A stretch of 21,917 nucleotides of DNA, taken from assembly GCA_964415885.1 (NCBI GenBank), contig CAYQCE010000058.1, positions 1-21,917 of the forward strand, given 5' to 3'. Source of the stretch: CAYQCE01 sp964415885. GTDB taxonomy: Bacteria; Zixibacteria; MSB-5A5; JAABVY01; JAHJOQ01. The notes under the pieces are model-generated. The model saw only the letters and a program-made list of their open reading frames with translations, did not search any database and was not told where the DNA came from. The translations under genes were made by a program, and so were the position numbers. Positions 1-6,616 of the stretch are shown piece by piece. The first letter of the stretch is position 1. The number at the start of each line of letters is the position of its first letter.

Positions 1-89
1 AATGATAAAGAATTAAAAGACTTCGCCTAATCTATTCGTGAAATATCCGGGTTAGTCAACGGAATTGCCGTTCACGCAAGACACCCTGC

Positions 90-146
90 CTACGAAACCT
101 TCATTACCGCACACTTCAGATACTTGCTCTCCGGAAATGTGAGCAG
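90..146 (-). pseudogene. detached duplicate of rlmI 3' end
   Basis: On the minus strand this stretch reads the last 18 codons of an RlmI-type methyltransferase plus a TAG stop, ending LKCAVMKVS, against LKCAVMQVL in the intact gene at 654-1847. Over 97-146 it matches 661-710 at 45 of 50 bases. Four of those five differences fall in third codon positions and are silent. This suggests that both copies spent time as translated coding sequence. Similarity stops sharply at 146/147, directly beside the outer arm of the palindromic element that begins at 150. It is a gene fragment, not an expressed gene. Confidence 0.75.
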
Positions 147-149
147 CCT

Positions 150-239
150 GTAGCCCACCCAAAGCCGAAGGCGTCGGGTGGGATCATTTGGTTTCCCACC
201 CGTCGTCTCGGCATGCAGCCTCGACTCTGGGTGGGCTAC
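150..239. repeat. nested inverted-repeat element (REP/MITE-like)
   Basis: The outer arms gtagcccaccca (150-161) and tgggtgggctac (228-239) are perfect 12-base inverted repeats. Nested inside are gggtggga (176-183) and tcccaccc (194-201), also perfect. The whole could fold as one stem of about 90 nt on either strand. There is no ORF of its own, so it resembles a non-autonomous palindromic repeat. Its left end abuts the rlmI fragment. Confidence 0.6.
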
Positions 240-268
240 GGAATTTCAGAGCGCAAAATACAAAGATG

Positions 269-336
269 GTGGAACCGCTGCGGGTTCCACCTACTCGGTC
301 TACCTCTTTGCCATTTCCCGCTAGGGACCGAGGTAG
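269..336. repeat. palindromic repeat pair
   Basis: A tight hairpin gtggaacc (269-276) / ggttccac (283-290) is followed by ctactcggtc (291-300) and gaccgaggtag (326-336), which pair with one bulge. These lie within the same non-coding palindrome-rich tract as the element at 150-239. Confidence 0.45.
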
Positions 337-358
337 GACCGGCGCACCAGCTCTTGTC

Positions 359-402
359 ATCCCCGCGAGGGTCTGCCGCAAGGCAGGCCCGAAGGCGGGG
401 AT
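359..402. repeat. palindromic repeat (atccccgc type)
   Basis: The arms atccccgc (359-366) and gcggggat (395-402) are perfect inverted repeats. Inside them gggtctgcc (369-377) pairs with ggcaggccc (382-390) with one G-U type mismatch. The layout, a short GC-rich palindrome with a nested stem and no coding potential, is typical of dispersed extragenic palindromes. Confidence 0.5.
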
Positions 403-653
403 CCAGAGCACGCTTGATTCGAAGGGTACGTTCACATGTAAAAGGCGAGATAGCCGCGACCTCGCGCTCGCTCTTTCGACCCCCCATCGCGCCTCCGGCG
501 CCAGCCAGGAGCGCAGGGGTGACGAGTTTCAGTTTAGTGAAGCAAAGGCCTTCGCCGGTTGCGCCATGTACTCGAAAAATACGGGTAAAGGAAACCCGGG
601 TTTGAAAACCCGGACCGCGCCGGCCGGAGTTGCGTGTAGCGCAGAGAGTCCGC
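403..653. other. non-coding tract downstream of rlmI
   Basis: I see no convincing gene here: the open frames lack ribosome sites and recognisable motifs. A further imperfect palindrome surrounds about 480-525. A clean stem ccgggttt (596-603) / aaacccgg (606-613) lies 40 bases beyond the rlmI stop. It has no U-run on the minus strand, so it is at best a weak terminator or an RNA 3'-end stabiliser. Confidence 0.4.
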
Positions 654-1847
654 CTAAAGCACCTGCATCACCGCGCACTTGAGATATTTGCTCTCCGGAA
701 ATGTGAGCAGAATGGGGTGGTCCGCTCCCTGTCCAAAATATCCCAGCATGCTGGCATCCCGTCCCGCCTCCACCGATGACTGCCACAGAACCCGCGTAAA
801 GAGCTCGTCGCTCAGAGGACGCGAGCACGAACAGCTCACGAGGATACCATCGGGACTCAGGAGTTTCATCGCGATCCGGTTGATATCCTTGTACCCCCGG
901 CAGGCCTTTGTCACAGCCGATTTGCGCTTGCAGAACGCCGGCGGATCGAGGATTATCATATCGAACTGCTCGCCCGAATCCTCGAGATCACGCAGGACGT
1001 CGAACGCGTCATCGCGACGTGTCGTAACCGGAACGGAATTGAACTGATTGCTCTCCACATTTTCTCGAATCTTCTCCTCGGCATTCTCCGCGATATCCAC
1101 GCACCAGAGCTCCCTGCATTCCCCCTGCAGCGCGGCCAGGCCGAATCCACCGGTGTACGAAAAGACATCCAGCACACGGCGTCCTCTGGCGAACGGCACA
1201 ATCCGCTGATGGTTGAATTTCTGGTCGAGATAGAGACCCGACTTCTGCCCGTTCTGCATGTCGACAGCCATCTTCCGTCCGAACTCCGTTATCTCGATTC
1301 GATCCGGAAGCTCCTCGCCATATACCACCCGGTTTTCGGTCGGCAGTCCCTCACGTTCCCGCATGTCTGAATCGGAACCATCGAATACTGTCTTCGCGCC
1401 GGTGACTTCGGTCATCACCTGGCAGAGCTCGTCCTTAATCCGCTCCCATCCTACGGAATGGAACTGCACGCTGAGATAATCGCCGTACTTATCCACAACG
1501 AGGCCGGGCATGCGGTCCGCTTCGCCATACACGATACGCCATGCATCGCTGTCGGAGTATTCCGGCAGATTCCGACGCATCCGAAACGCATTTTCGATAC
1601 GTTCGCGAATTGAATCGATGGAGATTGTCTCTCTCGCAAATGAGAGAATCCGGACCATGATCTGTGATTCTGGATTGAAGAATCCACGTGCGAGGAATCC
1701 TCCCGACTGGTCGACCAGATCGACCAATTCCCCCGGTGCCACATTGTTCGGGATATCCTCGACAGCGCCGGAGAAAATCCACGGGTGATGACCCGCGATA
1801 GACTTCAACGCTTTCTCCCTAATCGTAATACTTCCTGCTGGCTCCAT
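654..1847 (-). CDS. rlmI: class I SAM-dependent 23S rRNA methyltransferase (RlmI family)
   Basis: This gene encodes 397 residues, the usual length for RlmI-like enzymes, which methylate C5 of cytosine 1962 of 23S rRNA using S-adenosylmethionine. The N-terminal part (about 5-75) looks like a PUA RNA-binding domain (PWIFSGAVE, FLARGFFNP). A linker follows, with the family signature NGQKSGLYLDQKFNHQRI at about 199-216. The Rossmann methyltransferase core has motif I VLDVFSYTGGFGL (225-237), an acidic SAM-ribose position in WCVDIAEN (about 248-255), DPPAF (301-305) and the cysteine motif VSCSCS (337-342), which should hold the nucleophile. The ATG at 1847 is preceded by AGGAG about 8 bases away. 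The gene is monocistronic here. RlmI is the closest name, but a related RlmK/RlmL-like specificity cannot be excluded. Confidence 0.88.
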   Translation of the reverse strand: MEPAGSITIREKALKSIAGHHPWIFSGAVEDIPNNVAPGELVDLVDQSGGFLARGFFNPESQIMVRILSFARETISIDSIRERIENAFRMRRNLPEYSDSDAWRIVYGEADRMPGLVVDKYGDYLSVQFHSVGWERIKDELCQVMTEVTGAKTVFDGSDSDMREREGLPTENRVVYGEELPDRIEITEFGRKMAVDMQNGQKSGLYLDQKFNHQRIVPFARGRRVLDVFSYTGGFGLAALQGECRELWCVDIAENAEEKIRENVESNQFNSVPVTTRRDDAFDVLRDLEDSGEQFDMIILDPPAFCKRKSAVTKACRGYKDINRIAMKLLSPDGILVSCSCSRPLSDELFTRVLWQSSVEAGRDASMLGYFGQGADHPILLTFPESKYLKCAVMQVL

Positions 1848-2028
1848 TCAAAGCTCCTACCCCAAAGATGTTTGTGCCCCTCTCGGACTGGTATCGTCCT
1901 TATTAATGTAGAGTTATCGCTCTTATTGCGCAAGAAATAATTGGCAAGCAACAGCCCCGGGCCGATAGAACTCGTTGATTATCCCAAGTGACAAAGCGAC
2001 CCAACCGTTGCAGTTTGCAGGGGGCGGA
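1848..2028. other. intergenic region upstream of rlmI
   Basis: These 180 bases must hold the rlmI promoter (minus strand), but only weak hexamers are visible and I do not call one. Continuing the upstream subtilase-like frame past its stop gives no protease-like sequence. Confidence 0.35.
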
Positions 2029-3810
2029 CTAACGGAGAGAATCCAGGGAAGGATAGTAATTGAGGCCGATACTTTCGGCGATCTCATGCATTAACTGCTC
2101 ATGCTCAGAATCCTGAAAGCGATCTGATCCATGAACGATGCATGGCGTGTCAAGCGCCTTTGCCTTCTGAAGAACAAATCTCAATGCACTTTCGAAGTCG
2201 GCGTCAACGTCCGCAGTTGAAGCCGGCAGCGACACGAGTATCAGATACGCACCCGGCGCAACGCCGGTGAAAGTCGAATCGGGGATGCCGTTTCCGGTTT
2301 CGCGTCCCGTGCCCGCTGCGATACCGGCAACTCTGGTGCCATGACCGGTTAAGTCTGAAGAATCCACGCAGCTGTAGCCGCCTGGAGTATCGAAATCGAA
2401 TTTGGTCCAGAATCGACCGCTTACCGGATGCGGTGAACCACCCGCTGATACAGGAGCGTCCATATCCCAGAAGTAGAGTATCTTGGAGTCCCACGGCCCG
2501 AAGTAGAAGTCATCGCTCAGTGGATTGAAGCCCTCATCGATTATACCCACGATCACACTGTCACCGTCGATGCCGTAAAGGCGCCGCGCTTCATCGGCAA
2601 AGAAGTACGGCACGCTCTCATCAAGTCGAGGACCTTCATACCCGCTGCTCATAACGGGTATGATTGCGATATTATGAGGAATAGCGCCTATGTATGATGG
2701 AGTTACCCGTATGACCCCTTCCATCTTCAGAAGAACTGGATACTGGTCAACGCTTATCCTGGCGCTGTACATGTTGTCGCGAGATTTTGGTCGAAGCTTT
2801 ATCCCCAGCGCCTTCACCTCCTCGGTGGATCCTTCGATCTCAATCCAGACCGCCATACTCTCCGCCCCCTCGGGGCCGTAAGTATACATCCGTTTGAAGC
2901 GCGGGTTATTGTCAATCGGGCTGCGCCCCTTTGGTGGACACGTCTTGGTGTTCTCGAATACAACGGGGAATAAGTAGAATGTGCTCTCTGGAGGGCTGCA
3001 GTCATTGTAGGCGGTAACCCAATCCAATAAAGTGAGCGGAGAGTTCAACTCGAGTGAATACTCGCCCGTGAGAGAGTCTATTTGTCCGCTATGTGCCCAC
3101 CACCAGACACTCGTTCCTCCGCCCGGATCGGCCTCGAAATCCCAGGTGACACGGTTGCAGTTGTCGCCGATCAGCGTATCCGGCGGATTGAGAATTGTCG
3201 GCGGCGGGCAACCGGCTACCACGTTCAAGCAGATAGGATGGCTCGCGTCCGATCCGCTGCCATCCACGAACAAGGGTCGGTCCGGCGCTCCTCCCTGACC
3301 GCAGGTCATCTGGGAGAATTTCCACGGTCCCGTGGAACCGACCTGCGATGAGTCGATGCAGAGCTGGCCGTTTGTCCCGTGGATCGTGATACGAAACTCC
3401 AGAAACTCCTCGTCCACAGTCCCGGAAGCAATATTGGGGTATGCTGTCGGACCACCCGTAAAGAACTTGCCGACCGTAAGACCGCTGCCGATAATGCCCG
3501 GCTCTCCACCGACAGCCTCGTTGATGTTCAAACCTCCGAACGACCACCAGTCGGTGTCATGCAGTTTCGTGAAGTCTCCCGCTGCATGATCGAAAACTAC
3601 GTCACCGGTAGCTGTGATCACGAATCCGTTCGACGTGCCCTGCAGCGGATTCGGGCTTCCGCATTCGTAAGTGAGACGGAACGTGATCGTGTAGTACGTT
3701 CCGTCATAGACCACATCGCCGTGATCGAAGTTCACGCCGATGTAGTCGTCCGCTGAAGCGATGCTCCAGCAGAGTAAAGCGGCAGTTAAGAATGAAACAG
3801 CGCGTTTCAT
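2029..3810 (-). CDS. secreted subtilisin-like (S8) protein, C-terminally truncated
   Basis: This gene encodes 593 residues. The ATG at 3810 is chosen over an in-frame one 84 bases upstream because AAAGGAGG sits just ahead and the protein then begins with a clean signal peptide (MKRAVSFLTAALLCWSIASA). Residues 21-200 form a secreted, Cys-containing beta-rich region I cannot name. Residues 200-290 look Ig-like, and about 300-400 could be a subtilase prodomain. The protease core starts near 410: VGIIDEGF holds the Asp (D425) and GHGTRVAGIAAG the His (H490). The protein ends at 593, about 100 residues after the His. The oxyanion Asn and the GTS-type catalytic Ser motif are therefore absent, and a normal S8 domain would need roughly 150-200 more residues. 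It is either a decayed protease gene or a non-proteolytic derivative. Confidence 0.75.
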   Translation of the reverse strand: MKRAVSFLTAALLCWSIASADDYIGVNFDHGDVVYDGTYYTITFRLTYECGSPNPLQGTSNGFVITATGDVVFDHAAGDFTKLHDTDWWSFGGLNINEAVGGEPGIIGSGLTVGKFFTGGPTAYPNIASGTVDEEFLEFRITIHGTNGQLCIDSSQVGSTGPWKFSQMTCGQGGAPDRPLFVDGSGSDASHPICLNVVAGCPPPTILNPPDTLIGDNCNRVTWDFEADPGGGTSVWWWAHSGQIDSLTGEYSLELNSPLTLLDWVTAYNDCSPPESTFYLFPVVFENTKTCPPKGRSPIDNNPRFKRMYTYGPEGAESMAVWIEIEGSTEEVKALGIKLRPKSRDNMYSARISVDQYPVLLKMEGVIRVTPSYIGAIPHNIAIIPVMSSGYEGPRLDESVPYFFADEARRLYGIDGDSVIVGIIDEGFNPLSDDFYFGPWDSKILYFWDMDAPVSAGGSPHPVSGRFWTKFDFDTPGGYSCVDSSDLTGHGTRVAGIAAGTGRETGNGIPDSTFTGVAPGAYLILVSLPASTADVDADFESALRFVLQKAKALDTPCIVHGSDRFQDSEHEQLMHEIAESIGLNYYPSLDSLR

Positions 3811-3902
3811 TTCTTCCTCCTTTAGGTTCTGCCCCCTTGAGTTAATACAGAACCGAATACAAATTATTCCTGCCGCTAATAGTGAGTGGAACACTCAGTA
3901 TC

Positions 3903-3931
3903 TAAATAGCCCTTCGAGCGTACGGTGTCAA
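3903..3931 (-). promoter_or_regulatory. sigma-70-like promoter for the subtilase-like gene
   Basis: On the minus strand a perfect TTGACA (3931-3926) is followed after 17 bases by TATTTA (3908-3903), about 90 bases before the start codon. The -35 is consensus and the -10 is only partial. Confidence 0.45.
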
Positions 3932-3954
3932 CCGCTTTTCGGCTTTCATGCAAC

Positions 3955-3983
3955 TTGACAAAACTCGTATTTCGCATCATCTT
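3955..3983 (+). promoter_or_regulatory. possible promoter for the pyrE operon
   Basis: TTGACA (3955-3960), a 17-base spacer and CATCTT (3978-3983) precede pyrE by about 27 bases. The -35 is perfect and the -10 poor. It lies back to back with the minus-strand promoter, the two -35 boxes being about 23 bases apart. Confidence 0.35.
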
Positions 3984-4009
3984 CCATCAAACTCCAGAAA
4001 GGACCCCGT

Positions 4010-4588
4010 ATGCCAGACTTACTCAGCATGGAAACCAATGCGGCAAGAGAGAGGCTTCGCGAACTGGTCAACGAGAAAGCCGTCCTGCGCGGTGATTTCG
4101 TGCTCGCCTCCGGCGCCCGCTCCAATTACTATATCGATGTCAAATTTATCTCGCTGACATCCGAGGGTCTCGCCTACTTCGCGCGCGTGATACTCGACGA
4201 GATCAAGGACCTCGATGCAGACCTGATTGGCGGCATGACACTCGGAGCGGACCCGATAATCGGTGCCGTCACCGCGCTTTCGCATATCGTGGACAGACCG
4301 ATCGACGGGATAATAGTCCGAAAGGAGGCCAAGGAGCACGGCCGGGGGAAACAAATCGAAGGTCCGATGGTAGAGGGCGCAAAAGTCGTTATCGTTGAGG
4401 ATGTTGTGACGACGGGAGGGTCGTCGGTCAAGGCGATCGAGGCGGTCGAGAAAGCCGGCGGCAAAGTCGTGAAAGTCGTAACTTTAGTCGATCGGCTCGC
4501 GGGCGGTCGAGAAAACTTCGAGTCGAAAGGTTACGACTTCGATCCAATCTTCACAATCCAAGACCTCGATATCCCGGATCAGGATTAG
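4010..4588 (+). CDS. pyrE: orotate phosphoribosyltransferase
   Basis: This cytosolic enzyme of de novo pyrimidine synthesis joins orotate to PRPP to give orotidine 5'-phosphate. The 192 residues fit the normal size. The type I phosphoribosyltransferase PRPP motif is plain: VVIVEDVVTTGGS at 126-138. The flexible catalytic loop RKEAKEHGRGKQIEG is at 104-118, and the N-terminal orotate-binding region SGARSNYYIDVKF at 34-46. The ATG at 4010 has AAAGGA about 6 bases upstream; a second ATG six codons later has no ribosome site. It is the first gene of a likely three-gene plus-strand operon, with the next start only 7 bases after its stop. No other pyrimidine gene is in the window. Confidence 0.95.
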   Translation: MPDLLSMETNAARERLRELVNEKAVLRGDFVLASGARSNYYIDVKFISLTSEGLAYFARVILDEIKDLDADLIGGMTLGADPIIGAVTALSHIVDRPIDGIIVRKEAKEHGRGKQIEGPMVEGAKVVIVEDVVTTGGSSVKAIEAVEKAGGKVVKVVTLVDRLAGGRENFESKGYDFDPIFTIQDLDIPDQD

Positions 4589-4595
4589 TGATCTA

Positions 4596-5582
4596 ATGAA
4601 GATTTACAGGGAAAACGACGTTGATCTTGAGATTCTTAAGGACAAGTCGATCGTGGTCGTCGGTTTCGGCAGTCAGGGTCGTGCGTTCGCCCTGAACCTG
4701 CGAGACTCCGGTCTGGATGTCTCCGTCGCGCTCGACGAGTCGAGCAAATCTGTTCGCGCCGCCGCTGAGCTCGATTTTCCGGTAGTCGACAACGCATCGG
4801 TCGCGCAAAGCGACCTCATTCTTCTGCTGATTCCGGATCATCTGCACGAAGACTACTATCGAACACATCTTGAAGGCCGACTCCAGAAAGACTCGGCTTT
4901 GGTGTTTGCACACGGGTTCTCTATAGCATTCGGGCAGATCGAGCCGCCCAAGGGTGTGCACTGCGCGCTCGTAGCGCCGCATGGACCGGGTGACGATCTG
5001 CGGAGCCTGTATCTCGACGGATCCGGGTTGTCGTGTTTCATCGCGGCCAAACCTGAACGGTCTCGCAAATCCCTCGACCTGGCGCTCGCGATCGCGGACG
5101 CGTGCGGGTGCACCAGAACGGGAGCATTTAAGACAACGTTTGAGATTGAAGCGATCGGCGATCTCTTCGGTGAACAGTCGCTTCTCTGCGGCGGGCTGCT
5201 GCATATCACTGCCAAAGCGTTCGATATTCTCGTCGACAGAGGTCTCCCACCGGAGAACGCGTATCTCGAGACAGTTCATCAAATTGATCTGCTCGCGAAT
5301 TTGCTCAAGAGCCACGGCGCCGCTGGAATGCTGGAACGCATCTCCAAAACCGCAGCCTACGGCGCGCTCAAAATGCAGCGGAGACTTGAGAGCGAACCGG
5401 TAGAAGGTGCGTTCCTGGAAGCATACAACGAGATCGATTCCGGTGAATTTGCCCGCGAATGGAGCAAAAGCGAGAGTGCATTGGAGCTTCTGGAGGAATA
5501 TATCCGGCAGCAAAAACGCTCACAGCTCGACAAAACAGCCGCGAAGCTTCGTAGAATTATTGAAGACACTGACAGCGATTAG
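4596..5582 (+). CDS. divergent ketol-acid reductoisomerase (IlvC) homologue
   Basis: This 328-residue protein matches class I ketol-acid reductoisomerase along its length. That family converts acetohydroxy acids to dihydroxy acids with NAD(P)H and Mg2+ in branched-chain amino acid synthesis. The N-terminal Rossmann motif is VVVGFGSQGRAFALNL (20-35). FAHGF keeps the active-site His (H106), and GDLFGEQSLLCGG keeps metal ligands D189 and E193. AYLE keeps E225, and RIS keeps S250. Two positions differ from the family pattern. The conserved Lys of APKGPG is His129 (APHGPG), and the last metal-binding Glu (usual E-x3-E-[LM]-K) is Gln229 (ETVHQID). No ilvB, ilvD or leu gene is adjacent. It is clearly a family member, but whether it is a working reductoisomerase or a repurposed paralogue is open. 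Translation is probably coupled to pyrE. Confidence 0.8.
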   Translation: MKIYRENDVDLEILKDKSIVVVGFGSQGRAFALNLRDSGLDVSVALDESSKSVRAAAELDFPVVDNASVAQSDLILLLIPDHLHEDYYRTHLEGRLQKDSALVFAHGFSIAFGQIEPPKGVHCALVAPHGPGDDLRSLYLDGSGLSCFIAAKPERSRKSLDLALAIADACGCTRTGAFKTTFEIEAIGDLFGEQSLLCGGLLHITAKAFDILVDRGLPPENAYLETVHQIDLLANLLKSHGAAGMLERISKTAAYGALKMQRRLESEPVEGAFLEAYNEIDSGEFAREWSKSESALELLEEYIRQQKRSQLDKTAAKLRRIIEDTDSD

Positions 5583-5604
5583 CCGTTGACAGGGAATTTA
5601 ACAC

Positions 5605-6282
5605 GTGCCAGAGAAGAAGAAAAGACCGCCGACATATAGCCTCGACGAATCGTCTATCGCGAAACTCGAAACATTTCGGGATGATTTCCTCTCGCTCGCG
5701 AGACGGCATTTCGGGGAGTACATGCAGAACGTCGTGCCGTACGTCGAGAAGAGCAAAACCGATCCGGTGCAGAACGGGTTTACCTGGGCGACATTCCCCG
5801 AGGACTTCTACTACGCGGAACTGGCGCAGATTGCCGTATTGAACGAATCGCTCTGGGATGATTTCGCGGCAACGACAACGACGATTATCTTCATTCCCGA
5901 CTGTCTCTCGCTCATGCAGGTCAAGTGCAAGCGTTTCGGAGAAAAGCCACTCGAGAAATGCGCGCAGTGTGTGCCAAATTGTATGGTAAACAAGATTGTG
6001 GAGCTCAAGGCGAAGTATGATTTCGAGGAAGTGTTCGCATACCGCGAACAGACCGAGCAGTTCAAGTTCTTGAAGGAGAAGTATGAGTCACTGGGATTCA
6101 TCGGAATTGCGTGCATTCTAATGCTCGCTGACGGATTGCGTACGTCGATGTACAACGGAATCCCGGCGGTAGGTGTGCCTCTCAAATTCTGCGGATGCGA
6201 ACATTGGGCAGAGGAACCTTTCCCGACCGACACGTTCATAGGGAAGATAGAAGAAATACTACGGGCAAAGAGATCAGCTTGA
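5605..6282 (+). CDS. DUF116-like cysteine-rich protein
   Basis: The protein is 225 residues with a GTG start at 5605, preceded by AGGGA; no better ATG is near. It has no signal peptide or membrane segment, so it is probably cytosolic. Eight cysteines sit in the C-terminal half: C100, C108, C119, C122, C126, C170, C196 and C198. The cluster CAQCVPNC (119-126) and the pair CGC (196-198) could bind a metal or Fe-S cluster. The later segment (GIACILMLADGLRTSMYNGI, then PAVGVPL) resembles the C-terminal half of DUF116 proteins, whose function is unknown. The start lies 22 bases after the reductoisomerase homologue, suggesting co-transcription. The assignment rests on the cysteine pattern and the general layout only. 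Confidence 0.6.
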   Translation: MPEKKKRPPTYSLDESSIAKLETFRDDFLSLARRHFGEYMQNVVPYVEKSKTDPVQNGFTWATFPEDFYYAELAQIAVLNESLWDDFAATTTTIIFIPDCLSLMQVKCKRFGEKPLEKCAQCVPNCMVNKIVELKAKYDFEEVFAYREQTEQFKFLKEKYESLGFIGIACILMLADGLRTSMYNGIPAVGVPLKFCGCEHWAEEPFPTDTFIGKIEEILRAKRSA

Positions 6283-6334
6283 GCCGTAAGTTTTTAGCTA
6301 TGCCAAGCGCCTGTCAAACAGCAGCTTAGGGCTC
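6281..6334 (+). other. long-loop stem at the end of the pyrE operon
   Basis: gagccgtaag (6281-6290, overlapping the TGA stop) pairs with cttagggctc (6325-6334) at 9 of 10 positions. A small inner hairpin ctgt/acag lies at 6311-6321. There is no U-run after the right arm, so this is not a canonical intrinsic terminator; it may protect the mRNA end. Confidence 0.3.
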
Positions 6335-6387
6335 ACAGGTGATGGGAGTATCCGTTCGCGATTTACCACGCGATTTGCCGGTTTGAC

Positions 6388-6415
6388 TTGACATTATCTC
6401 AACATTTGGTATAAT
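6388..6415 (+). promoter_or_regulatory. near-perfect sigma-70 promoter with extended -10
   Basis: A consensus TTGACA (6388-6393), a 16-base spacer and a consensus TATAAT (6410-6415) with a TG extension (TGG at 6407-6409). It is the best promoter in the window. The expected start site is a purine near 6422. Confidence 0.85.
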
Positions 6416-6421
6416 AAAGGT

Positions 6422-6518
6422 GCACATTTTCTGCTTTTGACCCTACCAAAGCCCTATCCCCAGGGCGAATAGGACTGGATCTGGAGTCGGCCTGAATATC
6501 AGGCCGACTTCGTTTTTT
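6422..6518 (+). ncRNA. candidate small RNA of about 96 nt, unknown family
   Basis: The transcript is bounded by the strong promoter at 6388-6415 and the intrinsic terminator at 6485-6518, with no plausible ORF between them. Its 5' third (6422-6441) looks unpaired. Then comes a hairpin with outer pairs ccta (6442-6445) / tagg (6470-6473), an asymmetric internal loop (ccaaa against gaa), and inner pairs gccct (6451-6455) / agggc (6462-6466) around atcccc. The terminator stem forms the 3' end. This layout, a single-stranded 5' region, one hairpin and a terminator, suits a trans-acting small RNA. It could equally be a terminated 5' leader of the secreted dockerin protein gene starting at 6617. 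I do not recognise 6S, SRP, tmRNA, RNase P or a known riboswitch core in it. Confidence 0.6.
6485..6518 (+). terminator. strong rho-independent terminator
   Basis: A perfect 11-bp stem agtcggcctga (6485-6495) / tcaggccgact (6499-6509), three-base loop ata, then tcgtttttt to 6518. It lies 98 bases before the next start codon, so transcripts from 6422 should mostly stop here unless antiterminated. Confidence 0.9.
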
Positions 6519-6543
6519 GGCAGAACACTCGCCGCATAAATCC

Positions 6544-6571
6544 TTGTATTATGCGCTATTCGACCTATATT
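6544..6571 (+). promoter_or_regulatory. possible promoter for the dockerin protein gene
   Basis: TTGTAT (6544-6549), a 16-base spacer and TATATT (6566-6571) lie after the terminator and 45 bases before the ATG at 6617. If real, this gene does not need read-through from the upstream RNA unit. Confidence 0.35.
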
Positions 6572-6616
6572 GAGACTACTTGCTGAAACGACTTTCTCGC
6601 CTTAAGGAGATTAAAC

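Noticed and set aside
150..613. CRISPR array or integron attachment array
   Set aside because: The palindromes differ from one another and are not regularly spaced direct repeats; no cas or integrase gene is visible.
188..682. Open frames of 83-164 residues in the palindrome tract
   Set aside because: They run through inverted repeats, have no Shine-Dalgarno sequence and give low-complexity Arg/Pro/Ser-rich products; GC-rich repeats readily create such frames.
4593..5513. 306-residue minus-strand open frame opposite the reductoisomerase homologue
   Set aside because: It lies wholly antisense to a gene with clear family motifs, lacks its own ribosome site and shows no recognisable domain.
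6422..6518. Known RNA families (SRP RNA, 6S, common riboswitches)
   Set aside because: None of their core motifs that I can recall is present; a covariance search would be needed to exclude less familiar families.
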